From NCBI GenBank assembly GCA_022824205.1, contig JAJEAI010000124.1, positions 1 through 64,000 of the forward strand: 64,000 nucleotides of DNA, given 5' to 3'. This DNA is from Candidatus Binatia bacterium. GTDB lineage: Bacteria; Desulfobacterota; Binatia; UBA9968; JAJDTQ01. Shown here one piece after another: positions 18,952 to 28,375 of the stretch (positions are counted from its first letter, which is position 1; each line of letters begins with the position of its first letter). Under the pieces are notes generated by a model. It was not told the origin of the DNA, did not search any database, and was given only the letters and a program-made list of their open reading frames with translations. Made by a program: the position numbers and the translations under genes.

Positions 18952-20241
18952 ATGTTCCACAAGACGGTTCTGGACAACGGCGTCAGGATTCTCACCGAAC
19001 AGCGCTCCGGGACACGGGCGGTGAGTCTCGGCATCTGGGTCGAGAACGGTTCCCGCCACGAAGAGCGACGTCAGGGGGGCCTGTCCCACTTCCTGGAGCA
19101 CCTGCTGTTCAAGGGCACGAAGGCCCGCAGCGCGCAACGGATCGCCGAGGAGATGGACGCCGTCGGCGGCGTGCTCAACGCCTTCACCGGCAAGGAAAAC
19201 ACCTGCTACTACGCCAAGGTGGTGGACGAGCATCTGCCCTTGGCGGTCGACGTCCTGAGCGACCTCTTTCTCAACTCGGTGTTCGATGCGGAGGAGATCG
19301 AGCGCGAGCGCACCGTGATCCTGCAGGAGATCGCCTCGGCGGACGAGAACCCCGAGGACTTCGTCCACGATCTGTTCAGCCTCGATTACTTCGGCGACCA
19401 TCCCCTGGGGCGGGCGGTGTGCGGTGAAGTGGACACCGTTGCCGGCTTCACCCGGGACGATCTCGTCGGGTTCATGGCCGAGCGTTACCTGCCCGGGCGG
19501 GTCATCATCGCCGGCGCGGGGAATCTCTCGCATGCCAAGCTGGTGGATGCCGTGGGCGGCGCCTTCGGCGCGCTCGAGGCCAAGCCGTTGCAGGCACCGC
19601 CGGCGGCGCCCGGGCCTCGCTCCGGCCTGTTCCACCACCCGCGCCAGCTCGGGCAGGTGCACATCTGCCTGGGGGTGCCGGCGCTGCCGCACGGCGACCC
19701 GCGGCACTACGTGGCACACGTTCTCAACGCGTTGCTTGGGGGCGGCATGAGTTCGCGCCTGTTCCAGGAGATACGCGAGCGGCGCGGCAAAGCGTACTCC
19801 GTCTATTCGTTCCTGTCCCCTTACCGGGATACCGGCTACCTCGGCCTCTATGTCGGCACCAAGGCGGAATGGGCGCGGGAGGTCATCGACCTCGCCGTGG
19901 ACGAGATGGCCAAGGTGGCCGCGGGCCAGGTGACCGAGGAAGAGCTCGGGCGCGCGCGCGAGCAACTCGTCGGGCACACGTTGCTGGGCCTCGAGTCCGC
20001 GGACGCGTGGATGACGCACGTGACCCGTAGCGAAATGCACCGCGGCGCACAGATTTCGGTGGAGGAAATCACCCGTGGCCTGCGCGATGTCACGCCGGAA
20101 GCCGTGACCGAGTTGGCACGGGAGTTGTTCGTGCCCGGCGCCATGACCGCCACCCTGCTGGGCGACCTGGAAGGGCACAGCGTCGGCGGCGCCGGGTTCG
20201 GCGGGGCGGCTCCCGAGGACGCCGCCGCGGTCAATCCCTGA
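18952..20241 (+). CDS. M16 family zinc metallopeptidase (YmxG/processing-peptidase type)
   Basis: The inverted zinc motif HFLEH (H46-H50, E49 catalytic) lies in GGLSHFLEHLLFKGT, with the third ligand Glu expected in the ERTVILQEI region. The C-terminal M16 half shows GGGMSSRLFQEIRERRGKAYSV. The length of 429 matches the single-chain processing-peptidase-like group that often follows pnp. No signal peptide is seen, so a cytoplasmic location is likely. Substrates are unknown. The end overlaps a degenerate tandem repeat. Confidence 0.92.
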   Translation: MFHKTVLDNGVRILTEQRSGTRAVSLGIWVENGSRHEERRQGGLSHFLEHLLFKGTKARSAQRIAEEMDAVGGVLNAFTGKENTCYYAKVVDEHLPLAVDVLSDLFLNSVFDAEEIERERTVILQEIASADENPEDFVHDLFSLDYFGDHPLGRAVCGEVDTVAGFTRDDLVGFMAERYLPGRVIIAGAGNLSHAKLVDAVGGAFGALEAKPLQAPPAAPGPRSGLFHHPRQLGQVHICLGVPALPHGDPRHYVAHVLNALLGGGMSSRLFQEIRERRGKAYSVYSFLSPYRDTGYLGLYVGTKAEWAREVIDLAVDEMAKVAAGQVTEEELGRAREQLVGHTLLGLESADAWMTHVTRSEMHRGAQISVEEITRGLRDVTPEAVTELARELFVPGAMTATLLGDLEGHSVGGAGFGGAAPEDAAAVNP

Positions 20242-20305
20242 GGGTGAGGTTGCAGAGGGACGCCGCCGCGGGTTTTTTCAACCCTTGGGGCTGAAGTTGC
20301 AGAGG
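20218..20305. repeat. Degenerate tandem duplication at 3' end of M16 gene
   Basis: Two adjacent units share GACGCCGCCGCGG at the start and GTTGCAGAGG at the end, with CCCT(T/G)-GGG-TGA-like middles: 20218-20258 (41 bp) and 20259-20305 (47 bp). The first unit includes the last codons and stop of the peptidase gene. A small local duplication is the simplest reading. Confidence 0.55.
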
Positions 20306-20381
20306 AACGGGAACGTTGCAAATACACCATTCCCGCGGAACAGGCTGTGTCAATACTCATGACGCAGAGATTCCTCAATAC

Positions 20382-20407
20382 GTCATTCCCGCGGAAGCGG
20401 GAATCCA
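20382..20407. repeat. Single arm of the composite repeat
   Basis: GTCATTCCCGCGGAAGCGGGAATCCA matches the left arm of elements B and C, with no partner arm nearby. It lies just upstream of dut and forms a short self-hairpin (ATTCCCGC-ggaa-GCGGGAAT). Confidence 0.75.
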
Positions 20408-20428
20408 TGGGTGGAGGATCCCGCTGTC

Positions 20429-20926
20429 ATGGCCGACATCAAGGTCCAGATCAGGAGGGTGAGGGACGGCAAGGCCGCCGTTCCCTTGCCGCGTTACATG
20501 ACCGAGGGTTCGGCGGGGCTGGACCTGGCCGCCGCCGTGGAGGACGAGGTCTCGCTGGCGCCGCTGGAGCGGGCGCTGATACCCACGGGCTTCGCGCTGG
20601 CGCTGCCGCCAGGCTACGAGGCGCAGATCCGTCCCCGGAGCGGGCTGGCGCTGAAGCACGGCGTCACTCTGGTGAACAGCCCCGGCACCATCGACTCGGA
20701 CTACCGCGGCGAGGTGCAACTGGCGGTCATCAACCTGGGGCGGGAGCCCGCGACCATCCGCCACGGCGACCGCATCGCCCAGATGGTCGTCCAGTCTGTC
20801 CCTTGGGTGCGATTGGAAGAGGTGGACGAACTGCCCGCGTCCACTCGTGACGCCGGCGGCTTCGGACACACCGGCGCACAAGAACCGGGAAGGGCACGTG
20901 CCGGCGACGGTACCAAGGAACCATAG
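20429..20926 (+). CDS. dut: Deoxyuridine 5'-triphosphate nucleotidohydrolase
   Basis: dUTPase hydrolyses dUTP to dUMP, keeping uracil out of DNA and feeding dTMP synthesis. The five trimeric dUTPase motifs are present: [40 protein letters not shown] and the C-terminal [10 protein letters not shown]. From ATG 20429 the product is 165 aa, with an unusual 15-residue tail after motif 5. GGAGG at 20413-20417 supports this start over the GTG at 20411. It sits before the purine block. Confidence 0.94.
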   Translation: MADIKVQIRRVRDGKAAVPLPRYMTEGSAGLDLAAAVEDEVSLAPLERALIPTGFALALPPGYEAQIRPRSGLALKHGVTLVNSPGTIDSDYRGEVQLAVINLGREPATIRHGDRIAQMVVQSVPWVRLEEVDELPASTRDAGGFGHTGAQEPGRARAGDGTKEP

Positions 20927-20957
20927 ACGACTCTGGTTCCGGACATACTCGCGGAAA

Positions 20958-22256
20958 ATGATCGATCGCTACACACGCCCCGAGATGGCGCGGATCTGGT
21001 CCGAGGAGAACCGCTTCGGCAAGTGGCTGGAGGTGGAGATCCTGGCCACCGAAGCGCTGGCCGAACTGGGCAAGGTGCCCGTGGACGTGCCCGCGCGCAT
21101 CCGGCGCAACGCGCGTTTCGACGTCGCGCGCATCCGCGACATCGAACGCGAGGTGCACCACGAGCTGATCGCGTTCCTGCGCTGCGTCGCCGAGTCCATC
21201 GGCGACGACGCCCGTTTCGTGCACGTCGGCATGACCTCGTCCGACGTCATGGACACGGGGTTCTCGCTGCAGCTCAAGGAGGCCAGCGCGCTCCTGGTGG
21301 AAGACGTGCGCACGTTCATGTCGGTGCTGCGGGAGCAGGCGCAGCGCTACAAGGACACGCCCATGATGGGGCGCACCCACGGGATCCACGCCGAGCCCAT
21401 CACCTTCGGCCTCAAGCTGGCGCTGTGGCACGAAGAGATGGCGCGCAACCTGGCGCGCCTGGAGAGCGCGGTGGCCGAGGTATGCTGCGGCATCGTTTCC
21501 GGCGCGGTGGGCACCTACGCGCAGGTGCCTCCGGAGGTCGAGGCGTACGTGTGCAAGGCCGCGGGCCTCACCCCCGACCCGGTGTCCAACCAGATCATCC
21601 AGCGCGACCGCCACGCCTATTTCTTCAGTGTCCTGGCCGTGCTGGCCAGCTCCATCGAGAAGTTCGCCGTGGAGGTCCGCCACCTCCAGCGCACCGAGGT
21701 GCTGGAAGCCGAGGAGCCCTTCGCCGCGACCCAGATGGGATCGTCCGCCATGCCCCACAAGCGCAACCCGATCCTGTCGGAAAACGTGTCCGGCCTGGCG
21801 CGGCTGGTGCGTTCGTATTCGGTATCGGCCCTGGAGAACGTCGCCCTGTGGCACGAGCGCGACATCAGCCACTCGTCGGTGGAGCGGGTCATCGGCCCCG
21901 ACGCCACCATCCTGGTGGACTTCATGCTCTACCGGTTTACCCGCGTCATCCGCGGCCTGTGCGTCTACCCCGAGAACATGGAGCGCAACCTCGCCCTGAG
22001 CGGTGGCGCGGTGTTCTCCCAGGGCGTGATGCTGCGCCTGGTGGAGAAGGGGCTCGCGCGCGACGAGGCCTACAAGATCGTCCAGCGCCACGGGCTCGTG
22101 GCCGCCAAGGAGGGCAAGGACCTCAAGCAGCAGTTGCTGGAGGACGCCACGGTCACGGAGCATTTGAGCCCCGGCGAGATCGACGAGATCTGGGAGCTCA
22201 AGGACTGCTTCCGGCACGTGGACACCATCTTCGAACGGGTTTTCGGCGCGGTGTGA
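20958..22256 (+). CDS. purB: Adenylosuccinate lyase
   Basis: PurB acts twice in purine synthesis: SAICAR to AICAR, and adenylosuccinate to AMP. The 432-residue protein starts MIDRYTRPEMARIWSEENRF and has the fumarase/aspartase signature GSSAMPHKRNP, with TSSDVMDTGFSLQLKEA and GRTHGIHAEPITFG forming the active site. The ATG at 20958 replaces the track start at 20847, which overlaps dut. First gene of the purine run. Confidence 0.96.
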   Translation: MIDRYTRPEMARIWSEENRFGKWLEVEILATEALAELGKVPVDVPARIRRNARFDVARIRDIEREVHHELIAFLRCVAESIGDDARFVHVGMTSSDVMDTGFSLQLKEASALLVEDVRTFMSVLREQAQRYKDTPMMGRTHGIHAEPITFGLKLALWHEEMARNLARLESAVAEVCCGIVSGAVGTYAQVPPEVEAYVCKAAGLTPDPVSNQIIQRDRHAYFFSVLAVLASSIEKFAVEVRHLQRTEVLEAEEPFAATQMGSSAMPHKRNPILSENVSGLARLVRSYSVSALENVALWHERDISHSSVERVIGPDATILVDFMLYRFTRVIRGLCVYPENMERNLALSGGAVFSQGVMLRLVEKGLARDEAYKIVQRHGLVAAKEGKDLKQQLLEDATVTEHLSPGEIDEIWELKDCFRHVDTIFERVFGAV

Positions 22257-22313
22257 AGAGCACCCGCGCCGGACTGGATTCAAACCGCGCCCGCGCGGCG
22301 TACGAGGAGAGCC

Positions 22314-23021
22314 ATGGAAAAGCGTGAGTTCATGTACGAGGGCAAGGCGAAGAAGCTCTACACCACCGACGATCCCGCCAAGATGATCCAGTATTTCAAG
22401 GACGACGCCAGCGCCTTCAACAAGAAGAAGCTGGGCAGCGTCACCTCCAAGGGAGTCGTCAACAACGCCATCTCCGAGGTGCTGTTCAAGCACCTGGAAG
22501 CCAACGGCGTGCCGACGCACTTCCTGGATCGCCTCAACGAACGGGAGATGCTGGTGTGGAAGCTGGACATGCTCCCCATCGAGGTGATCATCCGGAACAT
22601 TGTGGCCGGCAGCATGGCCAAGCGCCTGGGTCTGGAGGAGGGGCAGTCGCTGTCCACGACCATCCTCGAGTTTTGCTACAAGTGCGACGAGCTGGACGAT
22701 CCGATCATCAACGACTACCACATCATCGCGCTGGGCTATGCCACCGCGGAGGAGCTGGAGGAGATCAAGCGTCTCACCTTCCGCACCAACGAGCTGATGA
22801 AGGCGTTCTTCGACGAGCGCGACCTGATCCTCGTGGACTTCAAGCTCGAGTTCGGGAAGCGCGACGGACAAGTCGTCCTCGCCGACGAGATCTGCCCGGA
22901 CACATGCCGGTTCTGGCAGAAGGGCTCTCTCGAGAAGATGGACAAGGACCGCTTCCGCCGCGACCTGGGCGGCGTCGAGGAAGCCTACCAGGAGGTCTGC
23001 CGCCGGGTGACCGGAGGGTAA
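22314..23021 (+). CDS. purC: SAICAR synthase
   Basis: PurC joins CAIR and aspartate with ATP. The 235-residue bacterial form shows YEGKAKKLYTTDDP, FKDDASAFNKKK, NIVAGSMAKRLGLEEG, LVDFKLEFGKRDGQVVLADEICPDTCRFW and the closing ALxxVEEAYxEV-like GVEEAYQEVCRRV. GAGGAG lies just before the ATG. It follows purB by 57 bp and precedes a composite repeat, then purS. Confidence 0.96.
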   Translation: MEKREFMYEGKAKKLYTTDDPAKMIQYFKDDASAFNKKKLGSVTSKGVVNNAISEVLFKHLEANGVPTHFLDRLNEREMLVWKLDMLPIEVIIRNIVAGSMAKRLGLEEGQSLSTTILEFCYKCDELDDPIINDYHIIALGYATAEELEEIKRLTFRTNELMKAFFDERDLILVDFKLEFGKRDGQVVLADEICPDTCRFWQKGSLEKMDKDRFRRDLGGVEEAYQEVCRRVTGG

Positions 23022-23078
23022 GAAGGAGTCCGTGGCGGAGTGTTGTCGCCCGCTCCGTTGTTGCCGGCCTCTCTCTCC

Positions 23079-23259
23079 GTCATTGATACGAAGATATAAT
23101 CTTGTCCGATGAATTCAGGTAGTTACAGACATCCGTCTTCATCATTCCCGGCCCCCCCAATACGTCATTCCCGCGGAAGCGGGAATCCAGGATGGGTGGG
23201 GCCTGGGGCAATGGGCCGCCACACAACCACCCCTGGATTCCCGCTTCCGCGGGAATGAC
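23079..23259. repeat. Composite dispersed repeat, copy B
   Basis: Same plan as copy A: GTCATTGATacgaagatataATCTTGTccgatga, GGTAGTTACAGA, then the arms GTCATTCCCGCGGAAGCGGGAATCCAGG and CCTGGATTCCCGCTTCCGCGGGAATGAC. The AT-rich hairpin arm is more degenerate here than in A or C, and about 20 bp of extra sequence precede the first arm. It lies between purC and purS and ends 30 bp before the purS ATG. Confidence 0.85.
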
Positions 23260-23289
23260 GGGTCGTTTGGGCGAACGCGCCATCGAATC

Positions 23290-23532
23290 ATGCTCGTCAA
23301 AGTCTTCGTAACCCTCAAGGAGGGAGTCCTCGACCCCCAGGGCAAGGCCGTGGAGAACTCCCTCCACAGCCTCGGCTTCGGCGGCGTCAAGGAAGTGCGC
23401 GTGGGCAAGTACCTGGAGCTGAGCCTGGACGTGGCCGAGGCGGAGGACGCCGAGCAGCAGGCGCGGCGCATGTGCGAGAAGCTGCTGGCCAACCCTGTCA
23501 TCGAGAACTACCGCTTCGAGGTCACGGGGTAG
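23290..23532 (+). CDS. purS: Phosphoribosylformylglycinamidine synthase subunit PurS
   Basis: PurS is the small subunit of the three-part FGAM synthase (PurSQL). The 80-residue product shows VKVFVTLKEGVLDPQGKAVENSLHSLGF, VRVGKYLELSL and CEKLLANPVIENYRFEV, all typical. It is 4 bp from purQ, confirming the split form of the enzyme. Confidence 0.95.
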   Translation: MLVKVFVTLKEGVLDPQGKAVENSLHSLGFGGVKEVRVGKYLELSLDVAEAEDAEQQARRMCEKLLANPVIENYRFEVTG

Positions 23533-23536
23533 CCGG

Positions 23537-24241
23537 ATGCGCTGGGGGGTGGCCATCTTTCCCGGCTCCTGCGACGACGACGACGTCGTCCATTGCCTGC
23601 GCCACGTTCTCGGGCACGACGTGCGCCCCCTGTGGCACAAGGACCCGTTCGACGGCGAGTGCGACGGCGTGGTGCTGCCGGGCGGTTTCTCCTACGGCGA
23701 CTACCTGCGCGCCGGCGCCATGGCCCGGTTCGCGCCGGTCATGCAGGGCATCGTCGACTTCGCCGCGGCGGGCGGGCTGGTGCTCGGCATCTGCAACGGT
23801 TTCCAGATCCTGTGCGAGGCCGGGCTGTTGCCCGGCGCCCTCACGCGCAACGAGTCGCTGCGCTTCGTGTGCCGGCGCGTGACCCTGCGCGTGGAAAACG
23901 CCGAGTCGCCGTTTACGTGCGCGGCCGAACCCGGCGCCCTGCTGGAGATGCCGGTGAAGCACGGCGAAGGCCGCTACTACGCCGATGCTCTGACCCTCAA
24001 GCAGGTTCGCGACCACGGACAGGTGCTGTTGCGCTACGTGGACACGGCCGGCCGGACCTCCGACGAAGCCAATCCCAACGGCTCGATGCAGAACATCGCC
24101 GGCGTGTGCAACCGAGGGCGCAACGTCTTCGGCCTGATGCCGCATCCGGAGGATGCCACGGAAGAACTGCTCGGGGGCGTCGGCGGCCTGACCGTTTTCT
24201 CCTCCATGGCCGCCGAGGTTCGGCGGCGGAACGGCGCGTAA
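23537..24241 (+). CDS. purQ: FGAM synthase glutaminase subunit PurQ
   Basis: PurQ supplies ammonia from glutamine to PurL. This class I glutamine amidotransferase (234 aa) has the nucleophile motif [23 protein letters not shown] and the His-Glu pair in [10 protein letters not shown]. The N-terminus [14 protein letters not shown] and [18 protein letters not shown] match PurQ. It is followed after a 164-bp gap, without a clear feature, by purL. Confidence 0.95.
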   Translation: MRWGVAIFPGSCDDDDVVHCLRHVLGHDVRPLWHKDPFDGECDGVVLPGGFSYGDYLRAGAMARFAPVMQGIVDFAAAGGLVLGICNGFQILCEAGLLPGALTRNESLRFVCRRVTLRVENAESPFTCAAEPGALLEMPVKHGEGRYYADALTLKQVRDHGQVLLRYVDTAGRTSDEANPNGSMQNIAGVCNRGRNVFGLMPHPEDATEELLGGVGGLTVFSSMAAEVRRRNGA

Positions 24242-24405
24242 CTCGATGCCCCGGTTCAACAAAAAGGTTGGGGATCCACAAGTCTTTTGTCCATGGGCTG
24301 CGCCGCGCTTTCGCGCGTGACGCCGAGGCTACTCGTCATGCCGGCGTGCAACAAGACACGCTCAGGTTCGTACCGGTATCCGTGACGCATCGTGCAGGCA
24401 GCGAC

Positions 24406-26637
24406 ATGAGCGACGCAACGAACCCCGACCCAGCGCCCGTGACCCCCGAGGTGGTCCACGCCCACGGTCTGACCGACCACGAGTACGCCGGGATCCTGCG
24501 CCTCCTGGGACGCGCGCCGAACCTCACCGAGCTGGGCGTTTTCTCGGTGATGTGGTCGGAGCACTGCAGCTACAAGAGTTCGCGCAAGCACCTGAAGCAG
24601 CTTCCCACCGACGGCCCCCGCGTCATCCACGGCCCGGGTGAAAACGCCGGCGTCATGGACATAGGCGATGGCCTCGCCGTGGTGTTCAAGATCGAGAGCC
24701 ACAACCACCCCTCCTTCATCGAGCCATACCAGGGGGCGGCCACCGGCGTGGGCGGTATCCTGCGGGATGTCTTCACCATGGGCGCCCGCCCCATCGCCAG
24801 CCTCAACTCGCTCCGGTTCGGCGCCATCCGCCACGCCAAGACTCCCTACCTGGTGAACGGCGTGGTGGGGGGCATCGGCGGCTACGGCAACTGCGTCGGC
24901 GTGCCCACCGTGGGCGGCGACATCTACTTCGACGCATGCTACGACGCCAACATCCTCGTGAACGCCTTCACGCTGGGCCTGGCGGAGCGGGACCGCATCT
25001 TCACCGGCAAGGCCCGGGGCGCCGGCAACCCGGTGGTGTACGTCGGCTCCAAGACCGGCCGCGACGGGGTCCACGGCGCCACCATGGCGTCCGAGTCATT
25101 CTCCGAGGACTCGGAGCAGCGCCGTCCCACGGTGCAGGTGGGCGACCCCTTCACCGAGAAGCTCCTCATCGAGGCCTGCCTGGAGCTGATGCGCACCGAC
25201 GCCATCGTGGGCATCCAGGACATGGGCGCCGCGGGCCTTACCAGCTCGGCCGTAGAGATGGCCGGACGCGCGGGCTCGGGCGTGGAGATGGAGCTGGCGC
25301 ACGTGCCGCTGCGCGAGCAGGGCATGACCCCCTACGAGATCCTGCTGTCCGAGTCCCAGGAGCGCATGCTGCTGGTGGTGCATCCGGAGTCCGTGGCCGA
25401 AGTCCGGGCCATCTTCGAGCGCTGGGACCTGGACGCGGTGGTGGTGGGCCGGGTCATCGACGAGCCCGTGTTCCGGGTGCTGTCGGAGGGCCGTCCGGTG
25501 GCCGACATCCCGGTGGCCGCGCTCACCGACGCCGCACCGGCGTACGACCGGCCCGCCAGGCGGCCGCCGCGCCAGGACGAGATCCAGCGCCTGGACGCGG
25601 ACGCGCTGGCGCAGCCCGAGAGCATGACCCGGGTGCTGGAGCAACTGCTGGATTCCCCGAACCTGAGCTCCCGGGAGTGGGTCTACCGCCAGTACGACCA
25701 CTACGTGCGCGGCAACACGGTGCTGGCGCCGGGCGCGGACGCCGCGGTGATCCGCGTCAAGGGGACGTCCAAGGGACTGGCCCTCACCGTGGACTGTAAC
25801 GCGCGCTACTGCTACCTGGACCCCCACGCGGGCGGCATGGCCGCGGTGGTCGAGGCGGCGCGGAACCTGTCGTGTGTCGGGGCGACGCCGCTGGGGCTCA
25901 CGGACTGCCTCAACTTCGGCAACCCCGAGCGGGAGGACGTCATGTGGCAGTTCTCCCAGGCCATCCGAGGCATGCGCGAGGCGTGCCTGGCGCTGGAGAT
26001 CCCGGTGGTGAGCGGCAACGTGAGCTTCTACAACGAGACCGACGGCGTCTCCATCCACCCCACGCCCACGGTGGCCATGGTGGGCCTGCTGGAGGACGTG
26101 ACGCGCATCGCCACTCCGTGGTTCAAGGAGGAGGGCGACCTGGTGGTGCTGCTGGGCCTCAACCGCGACGAACTGGGGGGCAGCGAGTACCTCAAGGTCG
26201 TGCACGGACAAGTGGCGGGCAAGCCGCCGGAGGTGGACCTGGCGCTGGAGCGCGGGATACAGCGGACCTGCCGGTTGGCGGTGGAACAGGGGCTGCTCTC
26301 GTCGGCCCACGACGTTTCCGAGGGGGGACTGGCCGTGGCCCTGGCGGATTGCTGCGTCTCACACCCCGACCCCGAGGGTCCGGGAGCGGTCATCGAGATC
26401 GAGCAACGCGGGCGCGCGGACGCGCTCCTGTTCGGCGAATCGCATTCGCGTATCGTGGTATCGCTGAAGGAAAGGGACTACGGTCGGTTGCAGGACATCG
26501 CGACCCGGGAGGACGTTGTGATCGCGGTCATCGGGGAAGTGGGAGGGGACCGTCTGGCCATCAACGACCTGGTGCGGGCACCGGTGCAACGGCTGCGTAA
26601 CATTTGGTCGACGGCCCTGGAGCGGTGTGTTAAGTGA
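24406..26637 (+). CDS. purL: FGAM synthase subunit PurL
   Basis: PurL is the large, ATP-binding subunit converting FGAR to FGAM. The 743 residues match the small PurL type that needs PurS and PurQ. Motifs include [63 protein letters not shown] and the second-half [11 protein letters not shown] and [14 protein letters not shown]. The track frame begins inside purQ; the ATG at 24406 starts the family-like region. Confidence 0.96.
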   Translation: MSDATNPDPAPVTPEVVHAHGLTDHEYAGILRLLGRAPNLTELGVFSVMWSEHCSYKSSRKHLKQLPTDGPRVIHGPGENAGVMDIGDGLAVVFKIESHNHPSFIEPYQGAATGVGGILRDVFTMGARPIASLNSLRFGAIRHAKTPYLVNGVVGGIGGYGNCVGVPTVGGDIYFDACYDANILVNAFTLGLAERDRIFTGKARGAGNPVVYVGSKTGRDGVHGATMASESFSEDSEQRRPTVQVGDPFTEKLLIEACLELMRTDAIVGIQDMGAAGLTSSAVEMAGRAGSGVEMELAHVPLREQGMTPYEILLSESQERMLLVVHPESVAEVRAIFERWDLDAVVVGRVIDEPVFRVLSEGRPVADIPVAALTDAAPAYDRPARRPPRQDEIQRLDADALAQPESMTRVLEQLLDSPNLSSREWVYRQYDHYVRGNTVLAPGADAAVIRVKGTSKGLALTVDCNARYCYLDPHAGGMAAVVEAARNLSCVGATPLGLTDCLNFGNPEREDVMWQFSQAIRGMREACLALEIPVVSGNVSFYNETDGVSIHPTPTVAMVGLLEDVTRIATPWFKEEGDLVVLLGLNRDELGGSEYLKVVHGQVAGKPPEVDLALERGIQRTCRLAVEQGLLSSAHDVSEGGLAVALADCCVSHPDPEGPGAVIEIEQRGRADALLFGESHSRIVVSLKERDYGRLQDIATREDVVIAVIGEVGGDRLAINDLVRAPVQRLRNIWSTALERCVK

Positions 26638-26705
26638 CGAACAGGCTCGGGAAAGGGGGAACCGCCGGACAACGCACCCGGCAGTGTTCCTCCGGACAGG
26701 ACGCG

Positions 26706-28133
26706 ATGTTCGACAAGTTCCATGAAGAGTGCGCGGTGGTCGGGGTCCACGGCCATCCCGAGGCCGCCAACATGGTGTACCTGGGGCTCTACGCCCTGCA
26801 GCACCGCGGCCAGGAATCGTCCGGCATCGTGTCCTCGGACGGCGAGGTCCTCATCTCCCACCGCCAGATGGGCCTGGTGGCGGACATCTTCAAGGAAGAC
26901 ATCATCAAGAACCTGCGGGGCGCGTCGGCCATCGGACACAACCGCTATTCCACCAGCGGGCACACCGACCTCAAGAACGCCCAGCCGTTCGTGGTGGAGT
27001 ACGCCGACGGTCCCATCGCCGTGTCCCACAACGGCAACCTGATCAACGCCAACCAGCTCCGGCAGCAACTCGAGGAGTCCGGCTCCATCTTCCAGTCCAC
27101 CTCCGACACCGAGGTGATCGTCCACCTCATCGCCACCTCCAAGGAGAAGACCCTGACGGACCGCGTCATCGACGCCCTCCACCGGGTCAAGGGCTCCTAC
27201 TCCCTCGTGTTCCTCACCACCCACACCATGATCGCCGCCCGGGACCCGTTGGGTTTCCGGCCGCTGATCGTGGGCCGGTTCCGCGGGCGCGGGGATGGGG
27301 ACGCCTGGGTGGCGGCGTCGGAGACCTGCGTGCTGGACCTGATCGAGGCGGAGTACGTGCGCGAGGTGGAGCCGGGCGAAGTGCTGGTCTTCAGCCGCGG
27401 CGGCATGGAGTCCCTCAAGCCCTTCCCGGAGACCGTTCCCGCCCGGTGCATCTTCGAATCCATCTACTTCGCCCGGCCCGACAGCAACGTCTACGGCCAC
27501 AGCGTCTACCAGTACCGCAAGGAGCTGGGCCGCCAGCTCGCCCGCGAGAGCCACATCGACGCCGACATCGTGACGCCCGTGCCCGACTCGGGAGTGCCCG
27601 CCGCCATCGGCTACGCCGAACAGTCCGGCATCCCCCTCGACCTCGCCCTGATCCGCAACCACTACGTCGGCCGCACCTTCATCGAGCCGCAACAGCACAT
27701 CCGCAACTTCGGCGTGAAGATCAAGCTCAACGCCATGCGCGAGGTGCTCCAGGACAAGCGCGTGGTGGTGGTGGACGACTCCATCGTCCGCGGCACCACC
27801 AGCCAGAAGATCATCCGCATGCTGCGCGAGGCCGGCGCCGCCGAGGTCCACGTACGCATCAGCTCACCCCCCACCATCAGCCCCTGCTACTACGGCATCG
27901 ACACCCCCACCCACAAGGAACTCATCGCCTCCGTCCACTCCGTCGACGGCATCCGCGACTTCATCGGCGCCGATTCCCTCGCCTACCTGAGCCGCGAGGG
28001 CCTCTACACTTTCTTCAAGGGTGACGACGCCGGCTACTGCGACGCCTGCTTCACGGCGAACTACCCCGTGCTGGCGGATGACAATGGGAAGACGCCGCAG
28101 TTGCATTTGTTCGAGGCGGTGAGCCGGCGGTGA
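26706..28133 (+). CDS. purF: Amidophosphoribosyltransferase
   Basis: PurF commits PRPP to purine synthesis. From ATG 26706 the protein (475 aa) starts MFDKFHEECAVVGVHGH; as in the Bacillus type, a short propeptide would be removed to expose the catalytic Cys (C9). The glutaminase part shows LQHRGQESSGIV and GHNRYSTSG, and the PRTase part has VVVVDDSIVRGTTSQKI. Cysteines in ISPCYYGIDTP and GYCDACF fit the iron-sulfur type. It overlaps the end of the track frame of purL only through the unneeded extension. Last purine gene here. Confidence 0.95.
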   Translation: MFDKFHEECAVVGVHGHPEAANMVYLGLYALQHRGQESSGIVSSDGEVLISHRQMGLVADIFKEDIIKNLRGASAIGHNRYSTSGHTDLKNAQPFVVEYADGPIAVSHNGNLINANQLRQQLEESGSIFQSTSDTEVIVHLIATSKEKTLTDRVIDALHRVKGSYSLVFLTTHTMIAARDPLGFRPLIVGRFRGRGDGDAWVAASETCVLDLIEAEYVREVEPGEVLVFSRGGMESLKPFPETVPARCIFESIYFARPDSNVYGHSVYQYRKELGRQLARESHIDADIVTPVPDSGVPAAIGYAEQSGIPLDLALIRNHYVGRTFIEPQQHIRNFGVKIKLNAMREVLQDKRVVVVDDSIVRGTTSQKIIRMLREAGAAEVHVRISSPPTISPCYYGIDTPTHKELIASVHSVDGIRDFIGADSLAYLSREGLYTFFKGDDAGYCDACFTANYPVLADDNGKTPQLHLFEAVSRR

Positions 28134-28173
28134 GAGTGGCGATCCTGTCGCAGAAATGGGGCTATCCGGTGGT

Positions 28174-28375
28174 TCATGCAGCCAGGCGCCCTCTTGAGCC
28201 GTGCTGCGGCGGCCCAGTGGCCACGCAAGTGTCCGGATACAAGATCATGTGAGGTACACTGGGGTCGCTGTCGTTCAGCGAAGCCAGGTGCACGACTTCG
28301 CTGAACAGTTTCACGAGAGCGCTCCGAGGCGCCCGGCCAAGGAGTCGAAGTCTTCGGGAATGACGAGAACGTCAT
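28174..28375 (-). pseudogene. Possible decayed partner gene of the AAA ATPase
   Basis: Right after the ATPase stop, the minus strand reads NDVLVIPEDFDSLAGRLGALS and then hits TGA (28313-28311). A one-base shift at that point continues as VKLFSEVVHLASLNDSDPSVPHMILYPDTCVATGPP to a stop at 28174. Both parts look protein-like, and they meet exactly at the break. This suggests a frameshifted or truncated gene. The start resembles the N-terminus of small DUF4276-type proteins that accompany similar ATPases, but that match is from memory and weak. It could also be chance. Confidence 0.3.

Noticed and set aside
16786-20178. 1130-aa minus-strand frame opposite pnp and the M16 peptidase
   Set aside because: Its composition (His/Asp/Val/Leu runs) is typical of the antisense of high-GC genes, and both plus-strand proteins are clear.
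23593-24405. 271-codon upstream extension of the purL frame
   Set aside because: It overlaps purQ in another frame and has shadow composition. PurL homology begins at the ATG at 24406.
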